Source: Gemmatimonadota bacterium (GTDB taxonomy: Bacteria; Latescibacterota; UBA2968; UBA8231). From it: a stretch of 5,968 nt of DNA. The notes under the pieces are model-generated. The model had not been told where the DNA came from and ran no database searches. It saw only the letters and a list, made by a program, of their open reading frames with translations. The DNA is taken from positions 1-5,968 of the forward strand of contig JAPOYQ010000559.1 of the NCBI GenBank assembly GCA_026706505.1, written 5' to 3'. Positions 1 through 5,968 of this stretch are shown here, in pieces. The position numbers and the translations under genes were made by a program. The stretch's first letter is position 1. Each line of letters begins with the position of its first letter.

Positions 1-672
1 ACGTACGCCGACGGGGTACTGCTGCTGACGGCTACTCCAGGCCCGCGCAAGCTCTTTGAGGTGTACGACGAGATCGCCTTTGCGGCCGTGGGGCACCCGG
101 CTGACATCGAAAAGTTGCGCAAAGCCGTCATCGATATCGCCCATCTCGAGGGGTTCAACCTATCGGCCAACGACGTGACCTTGCAGCGATTGGTCAGCTT
201 TGGCATCGGCCCGCTGATGAAGGCGGCCTTCGACGAGCTCTTTCGCTCGCCCTTTGTCGCCCGCGTGATGATGGCCGAGCTAGACCCAGATGGCGGCGGA
301 GACGCCTTTTTTACTATTGACGCCGATGGGTCTTTTGCCCAAAGTGGTGGGGCGGCGGCCATCAGCGGCAACGCAGAGAGCGCACAGGCCATGACGGCAC
401 AATTGCAAGAGACTAGCCCAGAGCTTCCTCGCGACCAAGCCTTGAGCGCGGCGTTGGAGGTGTGGGGATTGGGCCGGTTGACCCTCGACGCCCGCGATGG
501 AGATGGAGAGGTGCCCAGCGCGGAGGCTGTGCGCGATTTTCTAAAGGGCGGTTTGCAAGGGCTGACAGTCGAGGCTGCGGTGCTCGACCGCGACCGCGCC
601 GCCAAGTCGAAGTTCCGCCTGCTCACTGCGGAACAACTAGCCGAGCCACTCGCTCCCTACTTCGAGGCTTAG
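1..672 (+). CDS. prcA: Proteasome alpha subunit, 5'-truncated by window edge
   Basis: The alpha subunit forms the outer rings of the bacterial 20S proteasome, gating entry to the chamber and docking the Mpa/ARC ATPase. The frame is open from base 1 (reading TYADGVLLLTA...) through a GTG at 61 to TAG at 670-672, so that GTG is an internal valine, not the start. About 223 residues are visible. By comparison with mycobacterial PrcA as I recall it, roughly 30 N-terminal residues, including the gate, are missing. The KLFEVYDEIAFAA stretch aligns with KISELYDRVGFAA of PrcA. Its lysine (codon 49-51) matches the conserved pocket lysine that receives the ATPase C-terminus. No N-terminal catalytic threonine context is seen, which argues against the beta subunit. 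The later FFTIDADGSF segment matches the PrcA strand LYRITYDGSI. PafA follows immediately, as expected of a prcB-prcA-pafA order. The family call is firm, but sequence divergence from actinobacterial PrcA is large. Confidence 0.87.
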   Translation, partial: TYADGVLLLTATPGPRKLFEVYDEIAFAAVGHPADIEKLRKAVIDIAHLEGFNLSANDVTLQRLVSFGIGPLMKAAFDELFRSPFVARVMMAELDPDGGGDAFFTIDADGSFAQSGGAAAISGNAESAQAMTAQLQETSPELPRDQALSAALEVWGLGRLTLDARDGDGEVPSAEAVRDFLKGGLQGLTVEAAVLDRDRAAKSKFRLLTAEQLAEPLAPYFEA

Positions 673-673
673 T

Positions 674-2101
674 ATGGAAGGTCGCATCTACGGACTGGAA
701 ACCGAATACGGCTGTCTACCGCCGGCTTCGGATCCCTTTTTAAGTCCCGATTTCGTGTCGATAAAGGCCAAAGACTGTGTGTTCTACCGCGAGCACTTGG
801 GCATTGTCGATATGCACTATCGGGGCCGCGACGAGCCGCCCGGCAATGGCGGCTTTCTCTTCAACGGCGGTCGAGTGTACATCGATATGGGACACGTCGA
901 GTACGCCACTCCGGAGTGCACCGGGCTTTTTGATTTAGTGGCTGCCGACCGAGCTGGCGAGCGGTTGGTGCAGCGCGCGCTAGATCAGCTTGGCTTGGCC
1001 GATAGCGCGGCCTTTTTCAAGAACAACATCGACCACTACACAGGGGCTACTTTTGGCTGCCACGAGAACTACCTCGTGCGGCGGGAGGTGCCGTTTTCGC
1101 AAGTGCTGCTGCCGACCATGCTGCCCTTTTTCGTCACCCGCCAGATATTCGCCGGTGCCGGTCGAGTCGGTTGCCACACGGATATTTTCGAGTACGGCAG
1201 TGCCGAGGACGAAGGCGTTGAATTCCAACTCTCACAGCGGGCCGATCACATCGTCACCGAGATCTACCAGTGGATCCAGTTCAGTCGCGCAATTATCAAC
1301 ACGCGCGACGAGCCGCTGGCCGACTGGGGATTGTACCGCCGCCTGCACCTCTTGGTGGGCGACTCGAACATGATGGAGTACGCCACGGCCCTGAAGGTGG
1401 GTACCACGGCCTTGGTGTTGCAGCTTTTGGAAGAGCAAGAGCGCGTGATCTGCGACGATATCAAGCTCCTCGATCCCGTGCAGGCCATCCGCGACATTTC
1501 ACGCGACATGACCTATCGCTGGGAAGTGCAGCTAGAGGACGGCCGCTACACCACGGCGACGGAGATACAGCGCGCGTATCTCGATTTGGCCGAGCGCCAT
1601 CTGCGCGGACGGGACGAAGAGGGCGACTGGGTGTTGGACGAGTGGCGCTTTGTCATCGACGCCTTAGAACACGATCCCGGGTGCTTGGTCGATCGCGTCG
1701 ATTGGGTGGCTAAGAAGTGGCTGTTGGAGTACTTCATGCGGGAAGAGGGGTTGGACTGGCAGGATACTTGGATCCAAAGTTTGGATTTGGAATACCACAA
1801 TCTCAACACGGCGCGGAGCCTCTATTTCGATTTGTACGAGCGCGGGATGGTCAAGCGAGTCGTCAGCGACGAACAAATCAACCAAGCCATCACGCATCCC
1901 CCGGCCGATACCCGCGCTTGCGCCCGCTCCCGCGTGATGAGAGCGCTGACCGACCAGAAGACGCGCTACCAAATTGATTGGGACTCCATTTGCGTGGGCG
2001 ACGATAAGTTCCTCAGCCTCGACGACCCCTTTCTCACCTATGGCCGCGAAGCCGAAATCTTTATCCGCGAGTGTCGGCAGATGCCGATTGATAAGTTTTG
2101 A
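674..2101 (+). CDS. pafA: Pup--protein ligase PafA (possibly UBact ligase)
   Basis: This carboxylate-amine ligase activates the C-terminal glutamate of Pup (or the analogue UBact) with ATP and joins it to lysines of substrates for proteasomal degradation in the cytoplasm. The protein has 475 residues, near the usual 450-500. Visible family motifs are GLETEYG (7-13, metal-binding glutamates E9/E11), the catalytic aspartate D71 in RVYIDMGHVEYATPEC, KNNIDHYTGATFGCHENYL (116-134), QLSQRADHI (185-193), NTRDEPLAD (209-217), GDSNM (229-233) and HPPADTRA (408-415). The C-terminal segment IDWDSI...DDPF (434-452) resembles PafA. Other parts, such as GMVKRVVSDEQ and a longer segment before D71, recall the depupylase Dop. 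Position directly after prcA favours PafA. ATG 674 lies one base after the prcA stop, with GAGG at 664-667 giving good spacing, so translation is probably coupled. In HVEY (74-77) valine replaces the usual proline. Confidence 0.9.
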   Translation: MEGRIYGLETEYGCLPPASDPFLSPDFVSIKAKDCVFYREHLGIVDMHYRGRDEPPGNGGFLFNGGRVYIDMGHVEYATPECTGLFDLVAADRAGERLVQRALDQLGLADSAAFFKNNIDHYTGATFGCHENYLVRREVPFSQVLLPTMLPFFVTRQIFAGAGRVGCHTDIFEYGSAEDEGVEFQLSQRADHIVTEIYQWIQFSRAIINTRDEPLADWGLYRRLHLLVGDSNMMEYATALKVGTTALVLQLLEEQERVICDDIKLLDPVQAIRDISRDMTYRWEVQLEDGRYTTATEIQRAYLDLAERHLRGRDEEGDWVLDEWRFVIDALEHDPGCLVDRVDWVAKKWLLEYFMREEGLDWQDTWIQSLDLEYHNLNTARSLYFDLYERGMVKRVVSDEQINQAITHPPADTRACARSRVMRALTDQKTRYQIDWDSICVGDDKFLSLDDPFLTYGREAEIFIRECRQMPIDKF

Positions 2102-2114
2102 AGTATGCCGCTCT

Positions 2115-2120
2115 AAAGGA
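2115..2120 (+). promoter_or_regulatory. Shine-Dalgarno-like AAAGGA abutting the metalloprotease ATG
   Basis: AAAGGA sits directly against ATG 2121 with no spacer, which is poor geometry for a ribosome binding site. ATG 2121 is still preferred because it is the only ATG in this frame between the pafA stop (2099-2101) and the hydrophobic signal segment, and it keeps the lysine before that segment. A TTG at 2133 (codon 5) would have 12 bases of spacing but would lose the positive charge. Re-initiation after pafA, 19 bases upstream, may compensate. Confidence 0.4.
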
Positions 2121-5100
2121 ATGGCGTGTAAGTTGTTCCTTTTCCTCCTTCTCGTCTTCCCATACCAAGCCCTAGCGGCCGAGTTCGCCTGCGCGGCGTT
2201 GGAGTCGTCGGCGCAGCAGGTTGTGCAGACGCCGGAGCACCTGAGTGCGCTGGTTATCTTCGCGCAGTTTGCAGACGAGGGTGCCCCTGCCACTGCGCCC
2301 CCTTGGGCGAACGATCTTTTCGACGATGAGTTGCCCGGCAGTTTTGCCCACTTCTACCGCGAGATGTCGGCCGGACGGCTCCACGTCGATGGTCAAGTGT
2401 TGCCTCGGCGCTATCGCTCTCGCGACAATGCCGAGACCTATCTGGCCGAGATCCCAGGCAGCCTAGGCCAATTCGGGCGCTTCAACTTGGAGGTCCTCAC
2501 CGCGGCGGATGCAGACGTCGATTTCGGTCTCTTTGACAACGACGGCCCCGATGGAGTGCCCAACTCCGGCGACGACGACGGGTATGTCGATATCGTCTTT
2601 ATCAATCTACATACCTCGCCCCGCGATTTTTTTGTCGGCGTGGCCACTGGCATCGCCAGCTTGGGGTTAAACGCCGATTACATCAGCGGCGATCCGGCAG
2701 CCAATGGCGGCTTTGTGCGGGTGCGGAGTCGCTTTACAGGTTTCGGCGGCACTACGCAGCGGGGCCACACCTTTAGCATCACGGCCTCGACGATGTGCCA
2801 CGAGTTCGCGCACGTGTTGGGGTTGCCCGATCTCTTCGATCAGACGGCGTTGACCGTGGCCGAGTTGGATCCAGAGAACGATTCTGCGGGTATTGGCAAT
2901 TGGGGAATCATGGGTTGGGGGACGCTTGGTTGGGGCGTAGAAGATGGCCCCAACGCCTTTTCGGCTTGGTCGCTAGCTACCCTCGGTTGGATCGAGGTGG
3001 TGGAAGTGGCAGGGAGCGTCTCAGGGCTAGAGATCGGGGAGATCTTCAGCGATCGGAAGGCGTATAAAATTCCCCTGACTCAAGACGAGTACTTCCTGCT
3101 GGAACATCGGCGCGCCGACGGCTCGTACTACAACCGCAATATCCCACAAGACGGCCTGCTCATCTGGCACATAGACGAACAGGCAGACAACGACGAAGAA
3201 CTCCACAAACGGGTCGATTTGGTCTGCGCCGATGGGCTTTTTGCCCCCAACGGCGACCCCGATGTAGTGGAAGGACGGGACCATCTCGACTTTTGGGCGC
3301 GGGACGTGGCGTACTCCTCAATGCACAACGGCAACAAAGGCGACGCGACCGACCCTTTTGACGGCGTGCGCTTCCGCCGCTTTGCTTGGGACACGAATCC
3401 GGCCTTCAGCGGACACACGGGCTTTGCGCGGAACTTGCCGTTGGGCGTGGCTATAGACAACATCCGCCCGCAAGGTGCCGCGATGGTCGTCGATGTGGTG
3501 CGGCAGCAACGCCCCGGCCACATTGTCGGCGACGCGACGTGGACGGGACGGGTGGATTTGGACGGAGACGTGGTCGTGATGCCGGGTGCGACGCTGACTA
3601 TTGAAGCTGGTGCGGAGGTCCGCTTTGCCCGCGGCGATGCACAGGGCACGGGGTTTGATCCAGATCGCAGCGAGCTGATTGTCTATGGCGATCTCAAAAT
3701 CGGCGAGGGCGCATCGTTTGCGTCGAGTGCGCCGCGCACTGGCCCCTTGGATTGGTCGGGCATTTACCTGCTCGACGGCCAAGCGGTCGATCCAGCGTCC
3801 ATCGCCATTGAACACGCCCATCGCGGGATTGTCGGCTTCCGCCTGCCTCCGGGGCGGACACAGTGGCTAGGCGAGCAGGCTGTGTACGCGGATTTGGTGG
3901 TGCCGGCTGGGTCCGAACTGTACATCGGTCCGAGCAGCGTGTCTTTTGCCCGCTTTGATCTCAGCCGGCGCGGCGTGTCCCCGGACTTCGCCGAGTTGAT
4001 CGTGGAAGGTGCATTGACGATTGAGGGGATGGCCGGACAGCGGGCAGAGCTGACTACCGATCCCGGCCCGGACAACGACGGCTTGTGGTATGGCATTCAC
4101 GTGCTGCCGGGTGCCCAAGTTGAGGTGCAGCACGCCGAGCTAACGCGCACGGCTTTTGCCTTTAGCGGCGAGATTGACGAGGAGACGAGCCTGCGCATTG
4201 CCGACTCTGCGGTGCGCGAAAGCGGCGGCAACGGCCTGCGGCTGAGGCTCAATGGCCAAGCCCAAGTAGATCGGAGCGAATTTACTACGATAGCCGGTCC
4301 AGCCATACTCCTCGCTGGCAGTGGGCAACTCGCGCTGCGGAACGCCACCATTGAAGGCAACGGCCAAGAGGGGATCCTGCTCAACAACGCATCCTTAGAG
4401 GCCATCCGCGTCGCTGTAATCGACAATGGTCGCCTCGACCCGGACGACCCGCGGACTGGAGTGTGGGCCATCGGCGGCCGCGGCCAGCGCATTGAGATGT
4501 GGGAGTCGCAGATTGAGCAAAATACCGGGCACGGCATGGATTTGGAAGCGTGGCTGGGGGAGGTGGAGTTGCACAACAGTCGCCTCGTCGCCAACCAAGG
4601 CGATGGTCTGCGCGCCGGGGGCGCGGCGCGCTTGGTCCTTGCGCAGGTGCTGGTCGAGCGCAACTTGCGCGCTGGTGCCGAAATCGCCGGGTCGTTAGTG
4701 GAGATATGGAACTCGACGTTCAGGGCACATGTTGCCGCGGGTCTGCGCTTGGGGCAGGGGACGAGAGGGGCGATTGAGATGGGATCGTTTGTCGGGGGCC
4801 GGAGTTTGGAGCTAACCGGTGTGGAGTCGCTGGAGATTCGCACCAGCGAGTTTGTCCGCGGGACGCCGGCCATTCAATCCGTGGACTCTGCGCCGCACAT
4901 TGTCGGCAATCGCTTTGCGGATAATACCGTGGCCATCCGGGTCGAAGGGCCGCGGATGCCGCCGCCGATTAGCGGCAACACCTTTGCGAATAACACCACG
5001 GCCCTTGAGAACTTGAACGCCGAGGAATTGAATGCTCAAGGCAACTACTGGAGTGGGGCCGACAGCGCGGCTATTGCAGCACAGATCGAGGGCGCGGTGG

Positions 5101-5432
5101 CGTGGGTGCCGTTTCTCACGGAGGAAGGGGTGTCTAAGGCGGTGGCCCTGCCGACCGACTTTGCACTGCATCCGGCCTATCCCAACCCCTTCAACGCCGA
5201 GGTCACGCTGCCGTTTGATCTGCCGCAGGCGTCGTCGGTTGCGCTGGTGCTCTACGATGCGTTGGGACGTCCCGTGCGTCGCCTTGTGGACGGGTCATTA
5301 GCGGCTGGCCGCTACCGATTTGTTTGGGATGGGCGCGACCAAGATGGGCGCGTGGTGGCCTCGGGGATTTACTTCTATCGCTTGGTGGCGGATTCGTTTG
5401 TTGGGGTGGGGCGCTTGGCGTTGGTGCGTTGA
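2121..5432 (+). CDS. Secreted M6-like metalloprotease with beta-helix and FlgD-Ig/Por tail
   Basis: Predicted exported zinc endopeptidase of 1103 residues. Residues 1-20 form a signal peptide (lysine 4, hydrophobic core, cleavage near ALAA). Residues 35-460 resemble M6 (immune inhibitor A-like) peptidases: LVIFAQF strand (44-50), GSFAHFYREMSAGRLHVDG (73-91), an acidic DNDGPDG...DDDGYVDIVF region (139-160) possibly binding calcium, the zinc motif HEFAHVLGLPD (H227, catalytic E228, H231, third ligand D237), and a Met-turn-like NWGIMGWG (M264). GLLIWHID (345-352) is also typical. Residues 465-980 form a right-handed parallel beta-helix with many NxxxxxNxGxGL-type coils, including two related units at 485-556 and 593-667. 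Residues 1014-1103 (HPAYPNPFNAEV...YDALGRPV...GIYFYRL) match a FlgD Ig-like/Por secretion tail, suggesting cell-surface attachment or type IX-like sorting. The ORF extends in frame upstream to 1974 inside pafA, but that extension is not credible. It lies 19 bases after pafA and is likely co-transcribed. The substrate is unknown. Confidence 0.85.
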   Translation: MACKLFLFLLLVFPYQALAAEFACAALESSAQQVVQTPEHLSALVIFAQFADEGAPATAPPWANDLFDDELPGSFAHFYREMSAGRLHVDGQVLPRRYRSRDNAETYLAEIPGSLGQFGRFNLEVLTAADADVDFGLFDNDGPDGVPNSGDDDGYVDIVFINLHTSPRDFFVGVATGIASLGLNADYISGDPAANGGFVRVRSRFTGFGGTTQRGHTFSITASTMCHEFAHVLGLPDLFDQTALTVAELDPENDSAGIGNWGIMGWGTLGWGVEDGPNAFSAWSLATLGWIEVVEVAGSVSGLEIGEIFSDRKAYKIPLTQDEYFLLEHRRADGSYYNRNIPQDGLLIWHIDEQADNDEELHKRVDLVCADGLFAPNGDPDVVEGRDHLDFWARDVAYSSMHNGNKGDATDPFDGVRFRRFAWDTNPAFSGHTGFARNLPLGVAIDNIRPQGAAMVVDVVRQQRPGHIVGDATWTGRVDLDGDVVVMPGATLTIEAGAEVRFARGDAQGTGFDPDRSELIVYGDLKIGEGASFASSAPRTGPLDWSGIYLLDGQAVDPASIAIEHAHRGIVGFRLPPGRTQWLGEQAVYADLVVPAGSELYIGPSSVSFARFDLSRRGVSPDFAELIVEGALTIEGMAGQRAELTTDPGPDNDGLWYGIHVLPGAQVEVQHAELTRTAFAFSGEIDEETSLRIADSAVRESGGNGLRLRLNGQAQVDRSEFTTIAGPAILLAGSGQLALRNATIEGNGQEGILLNNASLEAIRVAVIDNGRLDPDDPRTGVWAIGGRGQRIEMWESQIEQNTGHGMDLEAWLGEVELHNSRLVANQGDGLRAGGAARLVLAQVLVERNLRAGAEIAGSLVEIWNSTFRAHVAAGLRLGQGTRGAIEMGSFVGGRSLELTGVESLEIRTSEFVRGTPAIQSVDSAPHIVGNRFADNTVAIRVEGPRMPPPISGNTFANNTTALENLNAEELNAQGNYWSGADSAAIAAQIEGAVAWVPFLTEEGVSKAVALPTDFALHPAYPNPFNAEVTLPFDLPQASSVALVLYDALGRPVRRLVDGSLAAGRYRFVWDGRDQDGRVVASGIYFYRLVADSFVGVGRLALVR
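3573..4121 (+). repeat. Two diverged copies of a ~108-residue unit in the beta-helix
   Basis: Protein residues 485-556 and 593-667 of the metalloprotease align at an offset of about 107-111 residues. Shared positions include VV..G..L.I, FAR.D, G..PD..ELIV.G.L.I, and then W.GI..L.G. The copies are clear at protein level but diverged at DNA level, so this is an old internal duplication. It probably adds rungs or a capping module to the helix. Confidence 0.6.
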
Positions 5433-5440
5433 GGGGGTAC
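5433..5440. other. Inferred junction between metalloprotease locus and MNT/HEPN remnant
   Basis: The metalloprotease stop is at 5430-5432, and recognisable HEPN coding on the other strand ends at about 5440. The two unrelated segments therefore meet within about eight bases. No target-site duplication, inverted repeat or insertion-sequence end could be seen here. A deletion or illegitimate recombination is inferred. Confidence 0.55.
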
Positions 5441-5532
5441 AGATCGCTACGGATTCGGCCGCGCACAAACGACACGGCTTTACGCGCCGCTTCGACCATG
5501 TGGCGTAGGCGCATTTCGTCATGTTTGATCAT
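5433..5532 (-). pseudogene. 5' fragment of a HEPN/DUF86 (HepT-like) toxin gene
   Basis: HepT-like proteins of about 110 residues are HEPN RNases with an RxxxxHxY active site and form type VII toxin-antitoxin pairs with MntA-like nucleotidyltransferases. Reading leftward from ATG 5532, [19 protein letters not shown] followed by VSFVRGRIRSDL closely follows the start of this family, whose members commonly open with MxxDxxRLxHMLxAAxxAxxF. Similarity ends near codon 31 (about 5440). From there the frame is the antisense of the metalloprotease 3' end, rich in proline and basic residues, and stays open to about 5203. The rest of the HEPN bundle and its genuine active site are absent, so the toxin is presumed dead. 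The start overlaps the end of the upstream nucleotidyltransferase gene by 14 bases, the usual MNT-HEPN arrangement. An ATG at 5559 is also in frame but would overlap more and adds no family-like sequence. Confidence 0.75.
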
Positions 5533-5824
5533 ATTGGACTTCCGCCGTAGCCAGAACATCCTGCCGGAAGTAGGGGCTTAGGTCCTCGGGTGTCCGCAGA
5601 TCCACTTTGCGTCCTGTAAACAGTTTGGATAATTCCAATTCCATACCGGCAACGCCTAGCAGTCCAGGAATGCGATCTGGTTTGAACTCGACGAGTACAT
5701 CTATATCGCTCTCTGGTCCGAAGTCCTCTCGCAACGCTGAGCCAAAGATGGCGAGTCGCCTGATTCCATGTTCTTGACAGAAGGCGGCCAGAGCGGTTTT
5801 TGATACCGATACCTGCGGGTTCAT
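5519..5824 (-). CDS. MNT-type nucleotidyltransferase, MntA-like antitoxin
   Basis: Small (101-residue) minimal nucleotidyltransferase of the DNA polymerase beta superfamily. Family members in type VII toxin-antitoxin systems silence a HEPN toxin by transferring AMP to a tyrosine near its active site. The signature is present: FGSALRED (27-34), then SDIDVLVEF (39-47) with catalytic D40 and D42, and a third carboxylate D75 in KVDL (73-76). The ORF looks complete and intact. ATG 5824 is preceded by AAGGGAG (5833-5839) with eight bases of spacing, which fixes the start. Its stop overlaps the start of the HEPN fragment. G+C is visibly lower than in the genes to the left (29 of 60 bases at 5581-5640 against 44 of 60 at 4621-4680), consistent with acquired DNA. 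With its partner truncated it is probably an orphan antitoxin. A role on another HEPN toxin elsewhere in the genome is possible but not shown. Confidence 0.86.
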   Translation of the reverse strand: MNPQVSVSKTALAAFCQEHGIRRLAIFGSALREDFGPESDIDVLVEFKPDRIPGLLGVAGMELELSKLFTGRKVDLRTPEDLSPYFRQDVLATAEVQYDQT

Positions 5825-5832
5825 TGATTCGG

Positions 5833-5839
5833 CTCCCTT
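5833..5839 (-). promoter_or_regulatory. Ribosome binding site of the MNT gene
   Basis: On the minus strand this reads AAGGGAG, eight bases before ATG 5824. It is a strong Shine-Dalgarno match with good spacing and supports the chosen start. Confidence 0.7.
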
Positions 5840-5935
5840 ATTTCAATCGAGTGCTTTCTGAGGCATCACCAAAGGCGGCTGTGCATTTGCTTTTGCTGCC
5901 GTTCCGGTACCTGTGTGGTATCAATTCAATATAGC

Positions 5936-5961
5936 ATTATAGGATAAATAAATCGTGTCAA
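5936..5961 (-). promoter_or_regulatory. Possible sigma70-type promoter for the MNT/HEPN unit
   Basis: On the minus strand TTGACA (5956-5961) and TATAAT (5936-5941) are both perfect consensus hexamers, in an A+T-rich patch (14 G/C of 48 bases at 5921-5968). The spacer is only 14 bases, shorter than the usual 16-18, so activity is uncertain or may depend on a regulator. Transcription would leave a leader of roughly 105 bases before ATG 5824. That leader (5825-5935) holds no convincing gene, only very short frames ending in stops. Confidence 0.4.
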
Positions 5962-5968
5962 TGGATCG

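Noticed and set aside
2105..2116. Three-codon frame ATG-CCG-CTC-TAA between pafA and the metalloprotease
   Set aside because: Too short and with no supporting ribosome binding site.
1974..2120. In-frame upstream extension of the metalloprotease from ATG 1974
   Set aside because: It overlaps the conserved end of pafA in another frame and would bury the signal peptide 49 residues inside the protein.
2181..2192. Possible lipoprotein cysteine at residue 24 of the metalloprotease
   Set aside because: The preceding residues EFA do not fit a lipobox, and a standard signal peptidase I site near ALAA is better.
1664..2293. Long minus-strand open frame of 209 codons opposite the pafA end and metalloprotease start
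   Set aside because: It lies antisense to well-supported genes, has no recognisable motif, and is explained by codon bias in G+C-rich DNA.
5328..5353. Direct repeat GATGGGCGCG, two copies 16 bases apart
   Set aside because: It encodes the related WDGRD/QDGRV residues of the tail domain, so coding constraint explains it.
5320..5450. An R-x4-H match (RPPRAH) in the read-through part of the HEPN frame
   Set aside because: It lies in antisense-derived, proline- and arginine-rich sequence with no HEPN context, so it is a chance match rather than the toxin active site.
5433..5518. Search for a terminator between the convergent genes
   Set aside because: No convincing G+C-rich hairpin followed by a T-run on either strand.

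Overview
The window is G+C-rich for most of its length. It looks like part of a bacterial genome that carries a Pup-type (or UBact-type) proteasome locus but is probably not actinobacterial. The first two genes match the prcA-pafA end of such a locus. The third encodes a secreted M6-like metalloprotease with a parallel beta-helix region and a C-terminal FlgD-Ig/Por-type tail. That tail is typical of FCB-group and related candidate phyla (for example Latescibacterota-like lineages), so a double-membrane bacterium with a horizontally shared proteasome module is the best guess. This placement rests on domain style only.

Layout: 1-672 (+) is the proteasome alpha subunit, cut by the window's left edge. 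674-2101 (+) is the ligase PafA, starting one base after the prcA stop. 2121-5432 (+) is the large exported metalloprotease, 19 bases after pafA and with no visible promoter of its own, so the three genes may share a transcript. On the opposite strand, 5824-5519 is a complete small MNT-type nucleotidyltransferase (MntA-like antitoxin). Its expected partner, a HEPN/DUF86 (HepT-like) toxin, starts at 5532 and overlaps it. Only about the first 31 toxin codons are recognisable before the frame runs into the antisense of the metalloprotease 3' end. From 5825 to 5968 there is no gene, only a leader, a ribosome binding site and a possible promoter with perfect -35/-10 hexamers but a short spacer.

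How the parts fit: PafA should attach the small modifier to lysines of target proteins, and the alpha subunit forms the outer rings of the 20S core that degrades them. The beta subunit, modifier, Dop and ATPase genes are presumably upstream, outside the window. The metalloprotease acts outside the cytoplasm, and no direct link to the proteasome can be seen. The MNT/HEPN remnant has lower G+C and the opposite orientation, and appears to be a decayed toxin-antitoxin insertion whose junction lies a few bases past the metalloprotease stop codon. I found no clear case for a wholly new system. The most notable points are the truncated toxin beside an intact antitoxin, the mixed PafA/Dop character of the ligase, and the proteasome-metalloprotease neighbourhood.
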